Positions 26,380 to 35,005 of a DNA stretch of 64,000 nucleotides are shown in pieces. The first letter of the stretch is position 1, and each line of letters opens with the position of its first letter. Location: positions 124,001-188,000 of the forward strand of contig WYBM01000088.1 in NCBI GenBank assembly GCA_011525915.1, given 5' to 3'. The translations under genes and the position numbers were made by a program. Under the pieces are notes generated by a model that had not been told where the DNA came from, did no database searches, and saw nothing but the letters and a program-made list of their open reading frames with translations. The DNA is from Ardenticatenaceae bacterium. GTDB lineage: Bacteria; Chloroflexota; Anaerolineae; Promineifilales; Promineifilaceae.

Positions 26380-26579
26380 CGCTTACCGAAGTAACAGGGG
26401 TGCTAAATGTGTCCAATGGTACCAGTAATCTGTTAGACCTGTTGACAAACCACAAAGCTATCCGTTATAAGCATCGGCGGAGTAGATTTTATTGTAAGGC
26501 AAGATCAGGTGATGGGTGACCCTGCAGTTTACCAGGCCTGCTGCCTATCTCACCTTGATTGATGTTGTAGGAGCAAACA

Positions 26580-28790
26580 ATGTCCTCTCAAAGTACGTTC
26601 AAATTCTTTTATCGTTTCATTCTCGTTTTTCTCTCCCTTATCATTATCATTCTGCTGGTCTCTCATGCCGCCCGCGCCAGCCTGGCTGGCGGCCCCAGCC
26701 AGGCTGGCGGTCAGCCAACCACCCCGTATCCCATCCTGTTTGTCACCCAAATCCCTATCGCCGCCGACTTTATAACGATAGGCTCTACCTTTGGCAACCA
26801 TCGGGGCGCCATGCAGTCGGTAGGGCGCGGTGGTGATCTGTGGATTCGCTACCCGGATGGCACCTTAAAAAACCTGACCCAGGCCGCAGGGTACGGCGTC
26901 ACCGGCTTTCAAGATGATAATGCCATTGCCGTACGTGACCCGGCCGTCCATTGGGAGGGCACCAAGGCCATTTTTAGCATGGTCATTGGCGCACCGGAAC
27001 AGTACCAATGGGAGACGTATTATTGGCAGTTGTACGAGATTACCGGGTTGGGATTGAACGATACACCGGTCATCACCAAAGTGCCCCACCAACCAGAAGA
27101 TTACAACAATATCAGCCCCATTTATGGCACCGATGAGCGCATCATCTTTACGTCAGACAGGCCGCGCAATGGGCAGGCCCACCTTTACCCGCAGCGGGAC
27201 GAATATGAGTCAGCGCCCACCAATACCGGGTTATGGCGTCTGGACCCGGTCACTGGTGATCTGCATCTGCTGAATCATGCGCCATCGGGTGATTTTACGC
27301 CTACTATTGACAGCTACGGCCGTGTTGTCTTCACGCAGTGGGACCACTTACAGCAAGACCAGCAGGCTGACGCCGACCGAGGCAACCCCCAAGACCCGCC
27401 TTACGGCTCCTTTAATTACAGCCATGAGGGTGCCAATGCAGCCATTCTGAATACCCGTGTTGAAGTTTTCCCCGAACCAAGAGAAGCCGTGATAGGCACA
27501 AACATTGTGGGGCACACCTTTAACCACTTCTTTCCCTGGACGATCAACCAGGACGGCACAGATGGTGAAGTGCTGCTGCACCTGGGGCGGCATGAACTAC
27601 ACGGCTACATCCCTAACAGCATTAACGACGACCCTAACATTGTCGAATATTATGGTCAATACCCACGCACCAATCCTCATGAGATAGTGAACATGTTCCA
27701 GATCAAGGAAGACCCCTTAAACCCGGGCGTCTTTTTTGGCGTAGACGCGCCAGAGTTCTATACACACGCTGCCGGGAACATTATCAGCATGGCTACCGAC
27801 GGGTTAAACGGCGACCAGGTCACGGTAATTTACGTGACAGATGCAACAAACAACGACGGCCGTTACCGCGAACCTTTACCCTTGGCCGACGGTACTTTAG
27901 CCGCCATCCACACAGATGACAGTGGTTATGAAGAAGGCAGCGGCGTCAACTCCACGTATGAATTTCGCCTGAAGCTGTTGGCCCCTGCTGGCGGCGGTTT
28001 ATGGACAGCCAGCACACCGCTGACCAACGGCATCAGCAAAAACGTCAGCTATTGGGACCCAGACACCCTGGTGACGTACAATGGCGTTTTGTGGGAATTA
28101 AACCCGGTGGAAGTGCGGCCACGCACTAGACCTACCCCCCCCGCGTTCACCTTGCCAGCGCCGGAACAGCAAATGTTTGACCAGGCCGGCGTTTCGCTGG
28201 CCGAACTGCAAGCGTTTATGGCCGCACGCAACCTGGCGTTGGTGATCAGCCGTAATGTGACCACCCGTGATGACCTGGACCGGCAGCAGCCGTTTAACCT
28301 GCGTGTCCCCGGCGGGGTGCAAAGCATCGGCGCGCCGGGTACAATTTACGATGTTTCTTACCTGCAATTTTTTCAGGGGCTGCAAATTCGGGGGTATATG
28401 GGCTGCTGTGGTTCAAACACGCCGCAAGACGGCCGTCGTCTGCTGGCCCAGCCAGGTGGCAGCGGCCTAAATCCCCCCACCACCGGCCCCACCGGCAGTG
28501 TCACCCTGGGCAACGATGGTTCGATGGCCGCTTTTGTGCCCGCAGGCCGGGCCATGACCTGGCAGCTCACCAACCCCGAAGGGGCGGCAGTGGTGCGAGA
28601 ACGGTATTGGCTCACCTTTGCGCCGGGGGAGGTGCGCGTCTGCGCGTCTTGTCATGGTCTCAATGAGTTAGACCAGGCGGGCCATACCGTACCCACCAAT
28701 CCCCCCCAGGCCTTGTTGGCGCTGCTGCAATGGTGGCAAACGTTACAATCCTTGGAACCGCAGGTGTATCTGCCGCTTGTTTCACGTTAA
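26580..28790 (+). CDS. Secreted beta-propeller protein with single C-terminal c-type heme motif (hydrazine-synthase-alpha-like architecture)
   Basis: An N-terminal signal/anchor (~13-33, FILVFLSLIIIILLVSHAARA) exports the protein. Residues ~45-520 carry beta-propeller-like features (IIFTSDRPRNGQAHLY, GTDERIIFTSD, DSYGRVVFTQWDHLQQDQ). This region resembles a family often auto-annotated from the hydrazine synthase alpha subunit. A single c-heme site, C688-A-S-C691-H692, lies near the end. The last residues, YLPLVSR, are a motif shared with other secreted proteins of this window. TAGGAGC precedes the ATG. A role in anammox is not implied: no other hydrazine-synthase genes are here. An extracytoplasmic electron-transfer or oxidoreductase subunit is the cautious reading. 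Confidence 0.7.
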   Translation: MSSQSTFKFFYRFILVFLSLIIIILLVSHAARASLAGGPSQAGGQPTTPYPILFVTQIPIAADFITIGSTFGNHRGAMQSVGRGGDLWIRYPDGTLKNLTQAAGYGVTGFQDDNAIAVRDPAVHWEGTKAIFSMVIGAPEQYQWETYYWQLYEITGLGLNDTPVITKVPHQPEDYNNISPIYGTDERIIFTSDRPRNGQAHLYPQRDEYESAPTNTGLWRLDPVTGDLHLLNHAPSGDFTPTIDSYGRVVFTQWDHLQQDQQADADRGNPQDPPYGSFNYSHEGANAAILNTRVEVFPEPREAVIGTNIVGHTFNHFFPWTINQDGTDGEVLLHLGRHELHGYIPNSINDDPNIVEYYGQYPRTNPHEIVNMFQIKEDPLNPGVFFGVDAPEFYTHAAGNIISMATDGLNGDQVTVIYVTDATNNDGRYREPLPLADGTLAAIHTDDSGYEEGSGVNSTYEFRLKLLAPAGGGLWTASTPLTNGISKNVSYWDPDTLVTYNGVLWELNPVEVRPRTRPTPPAFTLPAPEQQMFDQAGVSLAELQAFMAARNLALVISRNVTTRDDLDRQQPFNLRVPGGVQSIGAPGTIYDVSYLQFFQGLQIRGYMGCCGSNTPQDGRRLLAQPGGSGLNPPTTGPTGSVTLGNDGSMAAFVPAGRAMTWQLTNPEGAAVVRERYWLTFAPGEVRVCASCHGLNELDQAGHTVPTNPPQALLALLQWWQTLQSLEPQVYLPLVSR

Positions 28791-28795
28791 CAGCC

Positions 28796-28836
28796 ACGCC
28801 AGGCATAGGGCATTCGTTTGAAAGCGTGTCTGGCGT
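28796..28836 (+). terminator. Terminator-like hairpin
   Basis: The arms ACGCCAGGCA (28796-28805) and TGTCTGGCGT (28827-28836) pair with one mismatch around a 21-base loop, starting five bases after the stop of the heme-propeller gene. Confidence 0.5.
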
Positions 28837-28955
28837 ATAACGTATTTCGGACGCTTATCGGACGGCCGTGATTTATACTGCACCCATATTGACAACTTAC
28901 CCCTCAGGGTAGTACCATCGGCAGCACAGTTTTGCCTGAAAATTAAGGAGAGACC

Positions 28956-30875
28956 ATGCCTCAACCTCATGCCCTCAAGTGCCCGTCTTGCACCGCTTCG
29001 CTCAATTATGACGGGCGCTCTGAAACCATCCTCTGTGAATTCTGTGGCAACACCATTATTGTGCCTGAATCCATGCGTGCCGGATCATCCCAGGCCGGCT
29101 ATATGGGCAGTGAATCCCCAGAAAAAGCGCAAAACATTCATACGATTCTGGAACTGGTGCGGGCCGGGAACAAGCTCGAAGCTATTAAGCTGTACCGGGA
29201 AACGTTTGGTGTAGGGCTAAAAGAGGCAAAAATGATCGTAGACAGCCTGGAACTAGGCCAGCCGACGGCCATCACTATCACCACGGTTCCTACGGCCACT
29301 GCCAGCAGCAATGCCTGTGGCTGCATTGTGGGCATTGTCATTATGCTCTTCACATTGGGCGCTGTCGTGGCTGCCTTTGTGCCCATAGTGTCTGTGACAC
29401 AAATTCTGGAAGATCCGCAAGAATTTGTACGGCAATTTTCTGAAGGGGATTTTCAAAATATAGAGAGCCTGGTGGAAGAAGCCGGGCAGGTAGTCACTTC
29501 TGTAAACCGGGGCGTTATAAACAGCCCCCGGCCCACCACCAAGGGAGGAGACGGCCTGGGGTCTGATTTGCTGGTAGAAAATTATCAATATGGCGGCAGC
29601 ACATCGTCTATTATGCTCACCTATACCGAAGTGGGTGACGGCCGTCGCGGCATTCGCTGGGAAACCCCGGTGGCCGACTCTGGCAGCAATTTGTCTTACA
29701 ATGTAGGGTATGATAACCAACACGTTTACGCCAGCAGTGGGACAACACTAAAAGCGCTGGCTCGCAGCAGCGGCACACAGGCATGGCAGGCCAACCTGAG
29801 TGACGTGGTAGACGGCCGCTGCCTGGGCTGCCTGCGCTCTGAAGACGGCATGGTGGTGGCCCTGACCGCCGATAACATTTTGTATGGTCTGGACGCGGAC
29901 ACCGGCCAACAGCTCTGGCAGGCCCGCCTGACCAGCGACACACCCCGTTACCTGAGTGATGGCTTTGTAGGCTTTGCGCTGATCAATGGGCATGTGGCCC
30001 TTTTAGATGAATCCGCCCAGGCCGGAGCCTTTGGCTTTGCCTTAAAGCTTTATGCCCTGCAAACTGGAGAACTGGCCCAAGAAATGGTGCCCATGTGCCC
30101 GGACGTCGACAATTTCTTTGACCCGGCGCCCATTGGCTACTATAACCAGGTTTTTATTCATGAAGGGCAAGACAAACTCTTTTTCCTCTACGGTGAAAAC
30201 ATTAATGGCGCCTACTGCCTGGAACAATGGGACCCGGAAACAGGCACTCCTATCTGGCAAACCCGGCTGCCGCAGGAAGTGACCACTTCCGCATCTATCG
30301 GCGGTGGTGTGATCACAGAATGGAGCGGCTCGCCAGCCTTTGCCTTTACGGGTGAAACGCTGCTGCTGCCCACCTATGAATCATCAGCCCGGCAGGGCAT
30401 TGCCCTGGCTGATCTGGTGAACGGCCAGGTTCAATTTTATCTACCCGAAGCCGATCATGAACTATGGCCGATTGGGGTACAGGGGGACACGGCCGTGGTC
30501 TGGGCAGAGAAGCAGCGCGGCACGTCTCAGATCGCTGTCTGGGGGCTGGATGCTGCCACCGGCGCGCGTAAGTGGGAACACCCTCTACAGGCTGAATATT
30601 TGTTTGAACTGGACCCGTTTGATGACAAATGGATGTACTACCTGACCCCAGAAAGCCTGTACATCTTGCAGCTGTTTGCTGACCCAGAGCCACCGCAGCT
30701 CCTGGTGCAATCCCTGAATGTCAGCAATGGCGCCCTCAATTATGAAACCAGTAATACGCTGCCCGATGATTATTGGCAGGGGGCCACACGCACCGCCGAC
30801 CATATCTACCTGAATTTACGTTCGTTGGTGGGGGTCAATTTAAAGACGGGGAAAACGGCCGTAGAGTGGCCGTAG
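28956..30875 (+). CDS. Zinc-ribbon / L12-CTD-like / transmembrane / PQQ-type beta-propeller protein
   Basis: Residues 9-30 form a zinc ribbon (C9-x2-C12, C27-x2-C30). Residues ~60-100 match the C-terminal fold of ribosomal protein bL12, with the telltale LEAIKLYRETFGVGLKEAK. One transmembrane helix follows (~125-150, GIVIMLFTLGAVVAAFVPIV). The extracytoplasmic part from ~215 on is a PQQ-like beta-propeller with repeats such as LYGLDADTGQQLWQARL, WDPETGTPIWQTRLP and GLDAATGARKWEHPL. The zinc ribbon and L12-like domains would be cytosolic and the propeller outside. The combination suggests a membrane-spanning scaffold or sensor. No enzyme motif is visible. AAGGAGAGA precedes the start. Function is unknown. 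Confidence 0.78.
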   Translation: MPQPHALKCPSCTASLNYDGRSETILCEFCGNTIIVPESMRAGSSQAGYMGSESPEKAQNIHTILELVRAGNKLEAIKLYRETFGVGLKEAKMIVDSLELGQPTAITITTVPTATASSNACGCIVGIVIMLFTLGAVVAAFVPIVSVTQILEDPQEFVRQFSEGDFQNIESLVEEAGQVVTSVNRGVINSPRPTTKGGDGLGSDLLVENYQYGGSTSSIMLTYTEVGDGRRGIRWETPVADSGSNLSYNVGYDNQHVYASSGTTLKALARSSGTQAWQANLSDVVDGRCLGCLRSEDGMVVALTADNILYGLDADTGQQLWQARLTSDTPRYLSDGFVGFALINGHVALLDESAQAGAFGFALKLYALQTGELAQEMVPMCPDVDNFFDPAPIGYYNQVFIHEGQDKLFFLYGENINGAYCLEQWDPETGTPIWQTRLPQEVTTSASIGGGVITEWSGSPAFAFTGETLLLPTYESSARQGIALADLVNGQVQFYLPEADHELWPIGVQGDTAVVWAEKQRGTSQIAVWGLDAATGARKWEHPLQAEYLFELDPFDDKWMYYLTPESLYILQLFADPEPPQLLVQSLNVSNGALNYETSNTLPDDYWQGATRTADHIYLNLRSLVGVNLKTGKTAVEWP

Positions 30876-30909
30876 GAATTGGCCGCGACATTATGGGACC
30901 AGGCCATAA

Positions 30910-30944
30910 CTCACGTTACGGGCTGCATTAGCCCGTAACGTGAG
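30910..30944. terminator. Perfect 15-bp inverted repeat between convergent genes
   Basis: Arm CTCACGTTACGGGCT at 30910-30924, loop GCATT, perfect complement at 30930-30944. It lies between the ends of the propeller gene (+) and ychF (-), the expected place for a bidirectional terminator. T-tracts are lacking. Confidence 0.7.
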
Positions 30945-30972
30945 CTGCCCCAAATTTCAGGCATGGTTCAAG

Positions 30973-32058
30973 TTACAAATTAAACTTGATATTGATGATA
31001 TCTCCATCACGTACGATGTAGGTTTTGCCTTCCTGGCGCAATCTACCGGCCGCCCGCGCCGGGGCCATGCCGCCTAACGCTACCAGGTCATCATAATGCA
31101 CCGTTTCAGCACGGATGAACCCTTTGGCCAGGTCTGTGTGAATGGTGGCGGCCGCATCTACGGCCGTGGCGCCGCGGCCAATGGTCCACGCCCGCACCTC
31201 GTCTTCTCCCACTGTAAAGAAAGATTGCAGCCCCATCAGGTCATAACTCAGGCGAATGATCTTGTCCAGGCTGAGCTCTGTGACACTGTACTCTTCCATA
31301 AACATGGCCAATGACTCCTGATCACCAGCGGCGCTAAGCTGGGCCAGCTCCATTTCCAGCTTGCCGCGCAGGTTTGTGATCACCGTCTGAGGGTAATCAT
31401 AAGTCGAGGACAACTCATCCTGGTCATCACCAATATTAAAGATGACGACGGTTGGTTTCAGCGTCAGCAGGCCAAAGCCACGTAAGGATTTAATTTGTTC
31501 ATCATGGAGAGCAAGGGCACGCAACGGCCGTTCTGCCATGAGCGTCTCATGCATCTGTTGAAACAGCTCCATCTCTGCCTGGGCTTCTGCCTTGTTCTTA
31601 AAGGCACCCCGCTGCAAGCCCCCTTCCAGCTTTTCCAGCCGTCGTTCAACCACCCCCAGGTCATTTAAGATAAATTCAGTATCCAGGGCGGCCAGATCGC
31701 GGATGGCATCTACGTCACCATCCGGGTGAGGGTATAGGTCGCTGTCAAAAGCGCGCACGACGTGTACAAACCCATCCAGCCCAGACAGGTGATTCAGCAG
31801 TTCGCCAGGCATCCCGCCCTCACTGGCACCCTTTTTTAGCCCGGCCACGTCTGTGTAGGTGATGCGGGCGTAAGTCGTCTTCTTGGGGTTAAACATACGG
31901 CTGAGCACATCCACCCGATCATCCTGTACGTCCACGACGGCCGTGAGAACATCAAACCGCCCGCCCATACTTTGCCCCACGGGGGCATTACCTTTTGTCA
32001 GCGCATTAAAAATGGTCGTCTTACCTGCACCAGGCAGGCCAATAATCCCTAACTTCAT
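30973..32058 (-). CDS. ychF: YchF/OLA1-type P-loop NTPase
   Basis: Universally conserved translation-associated ATPase of the Obg-related family. The P-loop is GLPGAGKT (residues 7-14), switch/G3 is TDVAGLKKGASEG, and an Asn-rich G4-like site FNIGDD is present in place of the usual NKxD, as expected for this ATP-preferring family. A coiled-coil helical insert covers ~130-190. The C-terminal TGS domain (from ~275) carries FFTVGEDEVRAWTI and ends GDIINIKFNL. Length 361 is normal. AAGGA lies seven bases before the ATG. It starts 12 bases after the stop of the upstream lipoprotein gene and may be read with it. Confidence 0.94.
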   Translation of the reverse strand: MKLGIIGLPGAGKTTIFNALTKGNAPVGQSMGGRFDVLTAVVDVQDDRVDVLSRMFNPKKTTYARITYTDVAGLKKGASEGGMPGELLNHLSGLDGFVHVVRAFDSDLYPHPDGDVDAIRDLAALDTEFILNDLGVVERRLEKLEGGLQRGAFKNKAEAQAEMELFQQMHETLMAERPLRALALHDEQIKSLRGFGLLTLKPTVVIFNIGDDQDELSSTYDYPQTVITNLRGKLEMELAQLSAAGDQESLAMFMEEYSVTELSLDKIIRLSYDLMGLQSFFTVGEDEVRAWTIGRGATAVDAAATIHTDLAKGFIRAETVHYDDLVALGGMAPARAAGRLRQEGKTYIVRDGDIINIKFNL

Positions 32059-32070
32059 ACCTTGTCCTTT

Positions 32071-33111
32071 TTATCCCCCTTGCACCCGCTGCAAATCCCA
32101 GTTATCAAAAAACCAGCCATTATTCACCAGGCCATAACGCGCCCGAATACCAATACCCAGGCGGGCTGTACCCGACTCGGCCAGGGTGAAGGTGTGCTCA
32201 ATCGTGTTCCAAATACCAAATGTGGGCAGCAACCAGGCAGTGCCACCGCCAGGGGCCACAATACGAATTTCACCGGCGTAGGGGTCATCGGCCCATACTT
32301 TACTGCCGCCATTGTAATCCATGACCAGATCAGGAAACGCACGAATGGTCAGTTTATACGTCCCGGCTTCCAGGGGGATATCCTGATATATGCGGAAGCT
32401 GATAGGCCCATTCCCTTTAAAGATTTTGATGGTGTGGTCGCCATCCCGAATAAAGAGGCTGCGTTCATGTTCCGGCAGTTGGAAGTAGGGCAGCACACGT
32501 GTTTCCGGCCGGAACCATTTATCCCAAGGCTGGTTACCATAGCCGGTGGGGCCTTCATCCCATTCAAAGCCCCAGTTATTGGGCAATTGCAATTCGGGCA
32601 CACCCCACATGTTGTACCATCCATCTTCAAAGCCCCCATTAGGCAGTATGTCGCCGCCAAAAACGGGGTTGGGCGGCACCGTCGGCGGCGGGGGTGGCTG
32701 GGTAGGTGGCGGGGGTGGGTTAGTAGGCGGTATTGGTGTGTCCGTAGGTATGGGTGTGTTTGTAGGCACGGGGGTATGGGTAGGGATGACGGGGGTGTCG
32801 GTAGGCAGAGGGGTGCTGGTTGACGGAGGCACGGCCGTGCTGGCCGGTGAGGGCGTGGCTACAATCTCACCTGGTACTACCGTCCAGGTAGCCGGCGCCT
32901 CAACTGCGGGAATCTCTGTAGCGGCCGTACTTTGGGCGGACACGGTTTGAGCTACGGCCGTGTTCACCACATTTTGGGCCACTGCTGTGCCAGCCACGGC
33001 CGCGTCTACCGTCCCCTGTATGTCGGCTTCTGTTAACTTTTCTTCATTATTGCACGCTGAAAACAACATCAGCCAGGCCATAAACCATAAAATGGCAATC
33101 CTCTTTTTCAT
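32071..33111 (-). CDS. Lipoprotein with Thr/Pro-rich stalk and carbohydrate-binding-like beta domain
   Basis: The lipobox FSAC (Cys at residue 20) follows a short signal peptide. Residues ~20-75 are Ala/Thr/Val-rich and probably helical. Residues ~80-150 form a long TPxPTxTP-type stalk ending in poly-Pro. The remaining ~195 residues start with NPVFGGDILPNGGFEDGWY, the typical opening of a jelly-roll carbohydrate-binding-like module. They continue with YQDIPLEAGTYKLTIRAFPDL and end NNGWFFDNWDLQRVQ. A binding or surface role is likely; no catalytic residues stand out. GGAGG lies 12 bases upstream of the ATG. It is upstream of and close to ychF, an unusual pairing that is probably not functional. 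Confidence 0.8.
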   Translation of the reverse strand: MKKRIAILWFMAWLMLFSACNNEEKLTEADIQGTVDAAVAGTAVAQNVVNTAVAQTVSAQSTAATEIPAVEAPATWTVVPGEIVATPSPASTAVPPSTSTPLPTDTPVIPTHTPVPTNTPIPTDTPIPPTNPPPPPTQPPPPPTVPPNPVFGGDILPNGGFEDGWYNMWGVPELQLPNNWGFEWDEGPTGYGNQPWDKWFRPETRVLPYFQLPEHERSLFIRDGDHTIKIFKGNGPISFRIYQDIPLEAGTYKLTIRAFPDLVMDYNGGSKVWADDPYAGEIRIVAPGGGTAWLLPTFGIWNTIEHTFTLAESGTARLGIGIRARYGLVNNGWFFDNWDLQRVQGG

Positions 33112-33165
33112 CGCTAGTTCCTACCTCCAGCTGTCTTTATCTTGACAACCACAGTTTACAATGGA

Positions 33166-33207
33166 ACAGGTGCAACACAGTGGCCGGTTACCATGCGTTG
33201 CACCTGT
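33166..33207 (-). terminator. Hairpin downstream of the PycTM-like gene
   Basis: ACAGGTGCAAC (33166-33176) and GTTGCACCTGT (33197-33207) form a perfect 11-bp stem with a 20-base loop. It lies 130 bases past the stop of the minus-strand gene at 33340 and before the lipoprotein gene, in a 228-base gene-free stretch. Confidence 0.5.
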
Positions 33208-33339
33208 GTGACAGATACGGAAATGAACTCGTAAATTGTAGCCTGTGACCAGGAAAGGGCAAACAAGACCCCTTAGGCACCGTTTTTACAGTGCTGGCCA
33301 GCCGATGATAATCACCTCGGCACAACTGCCTGACAGTTC

Positions 33340-33921
33340 TTAACCGGCCACCCTGGCCAGGTTCACCACTTCAACAATAACCAGCGCTAGCGTACTCAAA
33401 ACCAACCCCATTAAAAACGACGTATAAGCAATGCGAATAAACCGGTACTTTTTTCGCCCCAGGTAAACGCCCATCTCGTAAATTTCGCGCAGCATCGCTT
33501 CATATGCGCGTGTCGGGTCTTGCAAAAGGGGGTTCATCTCTGCCACCCACTCGTCATACTCCAGATTGGCAAATACCCCAAAAAACAAGAGATTATTGTG
33601 GGGATTACTCAAGTCCGGTCGCACACCTAGCGTAAGCTTGGGCATGACCGCATAAGCAGCCGCTATGATGGTAACTAAACAAAAACACAGCATGATGACC
33701 ACCGGCCAGCGTAAGTAGGGGTCTCCCAAATAACGAATTGAAAAGGTGGTTATCAAAGAAGCCAGCGTCAACATCATGCTGGCCTTAACGTCAGCCATCT
33801 GGCTTAATTGGGCATGATAGGCTCGTGTCTGCCGGAACAGCTGGTCAAGATGGCCTGACGGCCTGACAACATCAATTTCCATATCTCTTTCCTGGACTGA
33901 GCCATTACCTTTTGTTTCCAT
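33340..33921 (-). CDS. PycTM-like membrane protein (DUF5706 / Pycsar effector type), no cyclase nearby
   Basis: The start at 33921 (METKGNGSVQ) is set by GGAGG six bases upstream. The frame runs further upstream but would be read into the R2lox gene. Residues ~35-60, AQLSQMADVKASMMLTLASLI, match the D-x-K-A-S-x-x-L hallmark that opens the DUF5706/PycTM domain. Hydrophobic helices lie near 52-68, 77-98 and 160-185. The soluble part between carries NPLLQDPTRAYEAMLREIYEMG. In Pycsar anti-phage systems such proteins damage the membrane after binding cCMP or cUMP made by a neighbouring PycC cyclase. No cyclase gene is present within this window, so a defence role is unproven; a plain DUF5706 membrane protein is the alternative. 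Confidence 0.65.
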   Translation of the reverse strand: METKGNGSVQERDMEIDVVRPSGHLDQLFRQTRAYHAQLSQMADVKASMMLTLASLITTFSIRYLGDPYLRWPVVIMLCFCLVTIIAAAYAVMPKLTLGVRPDLSNPHNNLLFFGVFANLEYDEWVAEMNPLLQDPTRAYEAMLREIYEMGVYLGRKKYRFIRIAYTSFLMGLVLSTLALVIVEVVNLARVAG

Positions 33922-34059
33922 GCCTAACCTCCAACGCTGGAAAAGTGAGCTACACTTATGACCACTTGACTTTATACACTTTACCCCCAAAAGGGCAAAT
34001 GGCGGTAAACTACCCTTCCTAATAACCATATTGTACTCTCTAATCAAACGAGGTATACC

Positions 34060-34959
34060 ATGATCCACCAGGAATTTGTTACTACGCAGCGCGGCCTGAA
34101 CCGGCAGCTGCCGGCGATGCGGCTGTACGAAAAGGCGAAACGGTTTGGTATTTGGAATCCATCTGACATTGATTTGCGCCAGGATGCCAGAGAATGGTCG
34201 GCCCTACTAGTGGATGAACGAGATCTGCTGCTGCGCCTGACAGCCATGTTTCAGGCCGGTGAAGAGGCGGTAACATTAGATTTACTGCCCTTAGTCATGG
34301 CCATTGCACGTGACGGCCGTATTGAAGAAGAGATATACCTAACCACCTTTCTTTTTGAAGAAGCCAAACATACTGATTTTTTTAACCGCTTTCTGAGCGA
34401 AGTCGCCGGGCAGACCAGTGATCTTGCTTGTTACCACACTGAAAGCTACCGCCGCATCTTTTACCAGGCACTGCCCCAAACGCTGCAAGCGCTCCTGAAC
34501 GACCCTTCCCCGACCGCCCTCATTCGTGCCTCTGTTACCTACAACATGATCGTGGAAGGGGTGCTGGCCGAAACTGGCTACCATGGCTACTTTACCGTGT
34601 TAGATCAGGAACAAATGATGCCTGGCGCCCGCCAGGGCATTACCCTGCTCAAACAAGATGAATCACGCCACATCGCTTATGGTATCTTCCTCATCTCCCG
34701 CCTGCTGGCCGCGGATGATAATTTGTGGCCCGTCGTTGAAGACACCATGAACAGCCTGCTGCCAGATGCCTTAGCGGTCGTCGGTGAAGCGTTTGAAAGT
34801 TATGATCCCATCCCCTTTGGTTTAGACCCAGATGTATTTACCCATTTTGCCTTGAGCCAGTTCCAAAAGCGTATTGAACGTATTGAACGGGCGCGTGGTG
34901 CTTCGCTGGCAGAGATCTACCAGGTCACCCACCAGGTGATTGAGAATAATGATGGTTGA
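34060..34959 (+). CDS. R2-like ligand-binding oxidase (R2lox), Mn/Fe ferritin-like protein
   Basis: Ferritin-like four-helix metal protein related to ribonucleotide reductase R2. All metal ligands are present: E69 (AGEEAVT), E101 and H104 (EEAKHTDFF), E166 (VEGVLAETGY), E201 and H204 (DESRHIAYG). V71 and Y161 sit at the positions that form the valine-tyrosine ether crosslink characteristic of R2lox. They match the Geobacillus protein with an offset of about one residue in the second half. R2lox binds a fatty-acid-like ligand and performs two-electron oxidation; the physiological substrate is unknown. GAGGT lies seven bases before the ATG. It is divergent from the PycTM-like gene. Confidence 0.92.
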   Translation: MIHQEFVTTQRGLNRQLPAMRLYEKAKRFGIWNPSDIDLRQDAREWSALLVDERDLLLRLTAMFQAGEEAVTLDLLPLVMAIARDGRIEEEIYLTTFLFEEAKHTDFFNRFLSEVAGQTSDLACYHTESYRRIFYQALPQTLQALLNDPSPTALIRASVTYNMIVEGVLAETGYHGYFTVLDQEQMMPGARQGITLLKQDESRHIAYGIFLISRLLAADDNLWPVVEDTMNSLLPDALAVVGEAFESYDPIPFGLDPDVFTHFALSQFQKRIERIERARGASLAEIYQVTHQVIENNDG

Positions 34960-34993
34960 TGGGCCGTGCCGTGCCGCACCCCTGCACCCTCAG

Positions 34994-34999
34994 TATAAT
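34994..34999 (+). promoter_or_regulatory. TATAAT box six bases before the GH172 start codon
   Basis: A perfect -10 hexamer ends at 34999 and the first of three in-frame ATG codons begins at 35006. Transcription would start at about the ATG, with no room for a Shine-Dalgarno. No clear -35 box is visible. Confidence 0.4.
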
Positions 35000-35005
35000 G
35001 AACCC

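Noticed and set aside
26580-28790. Evidence for anammox metabolism
   Set aside because: The similarity to hydrazine synthase alpha is architectural only; no beta/gamma subunit or hydrazine dehydrogenase gene is present.
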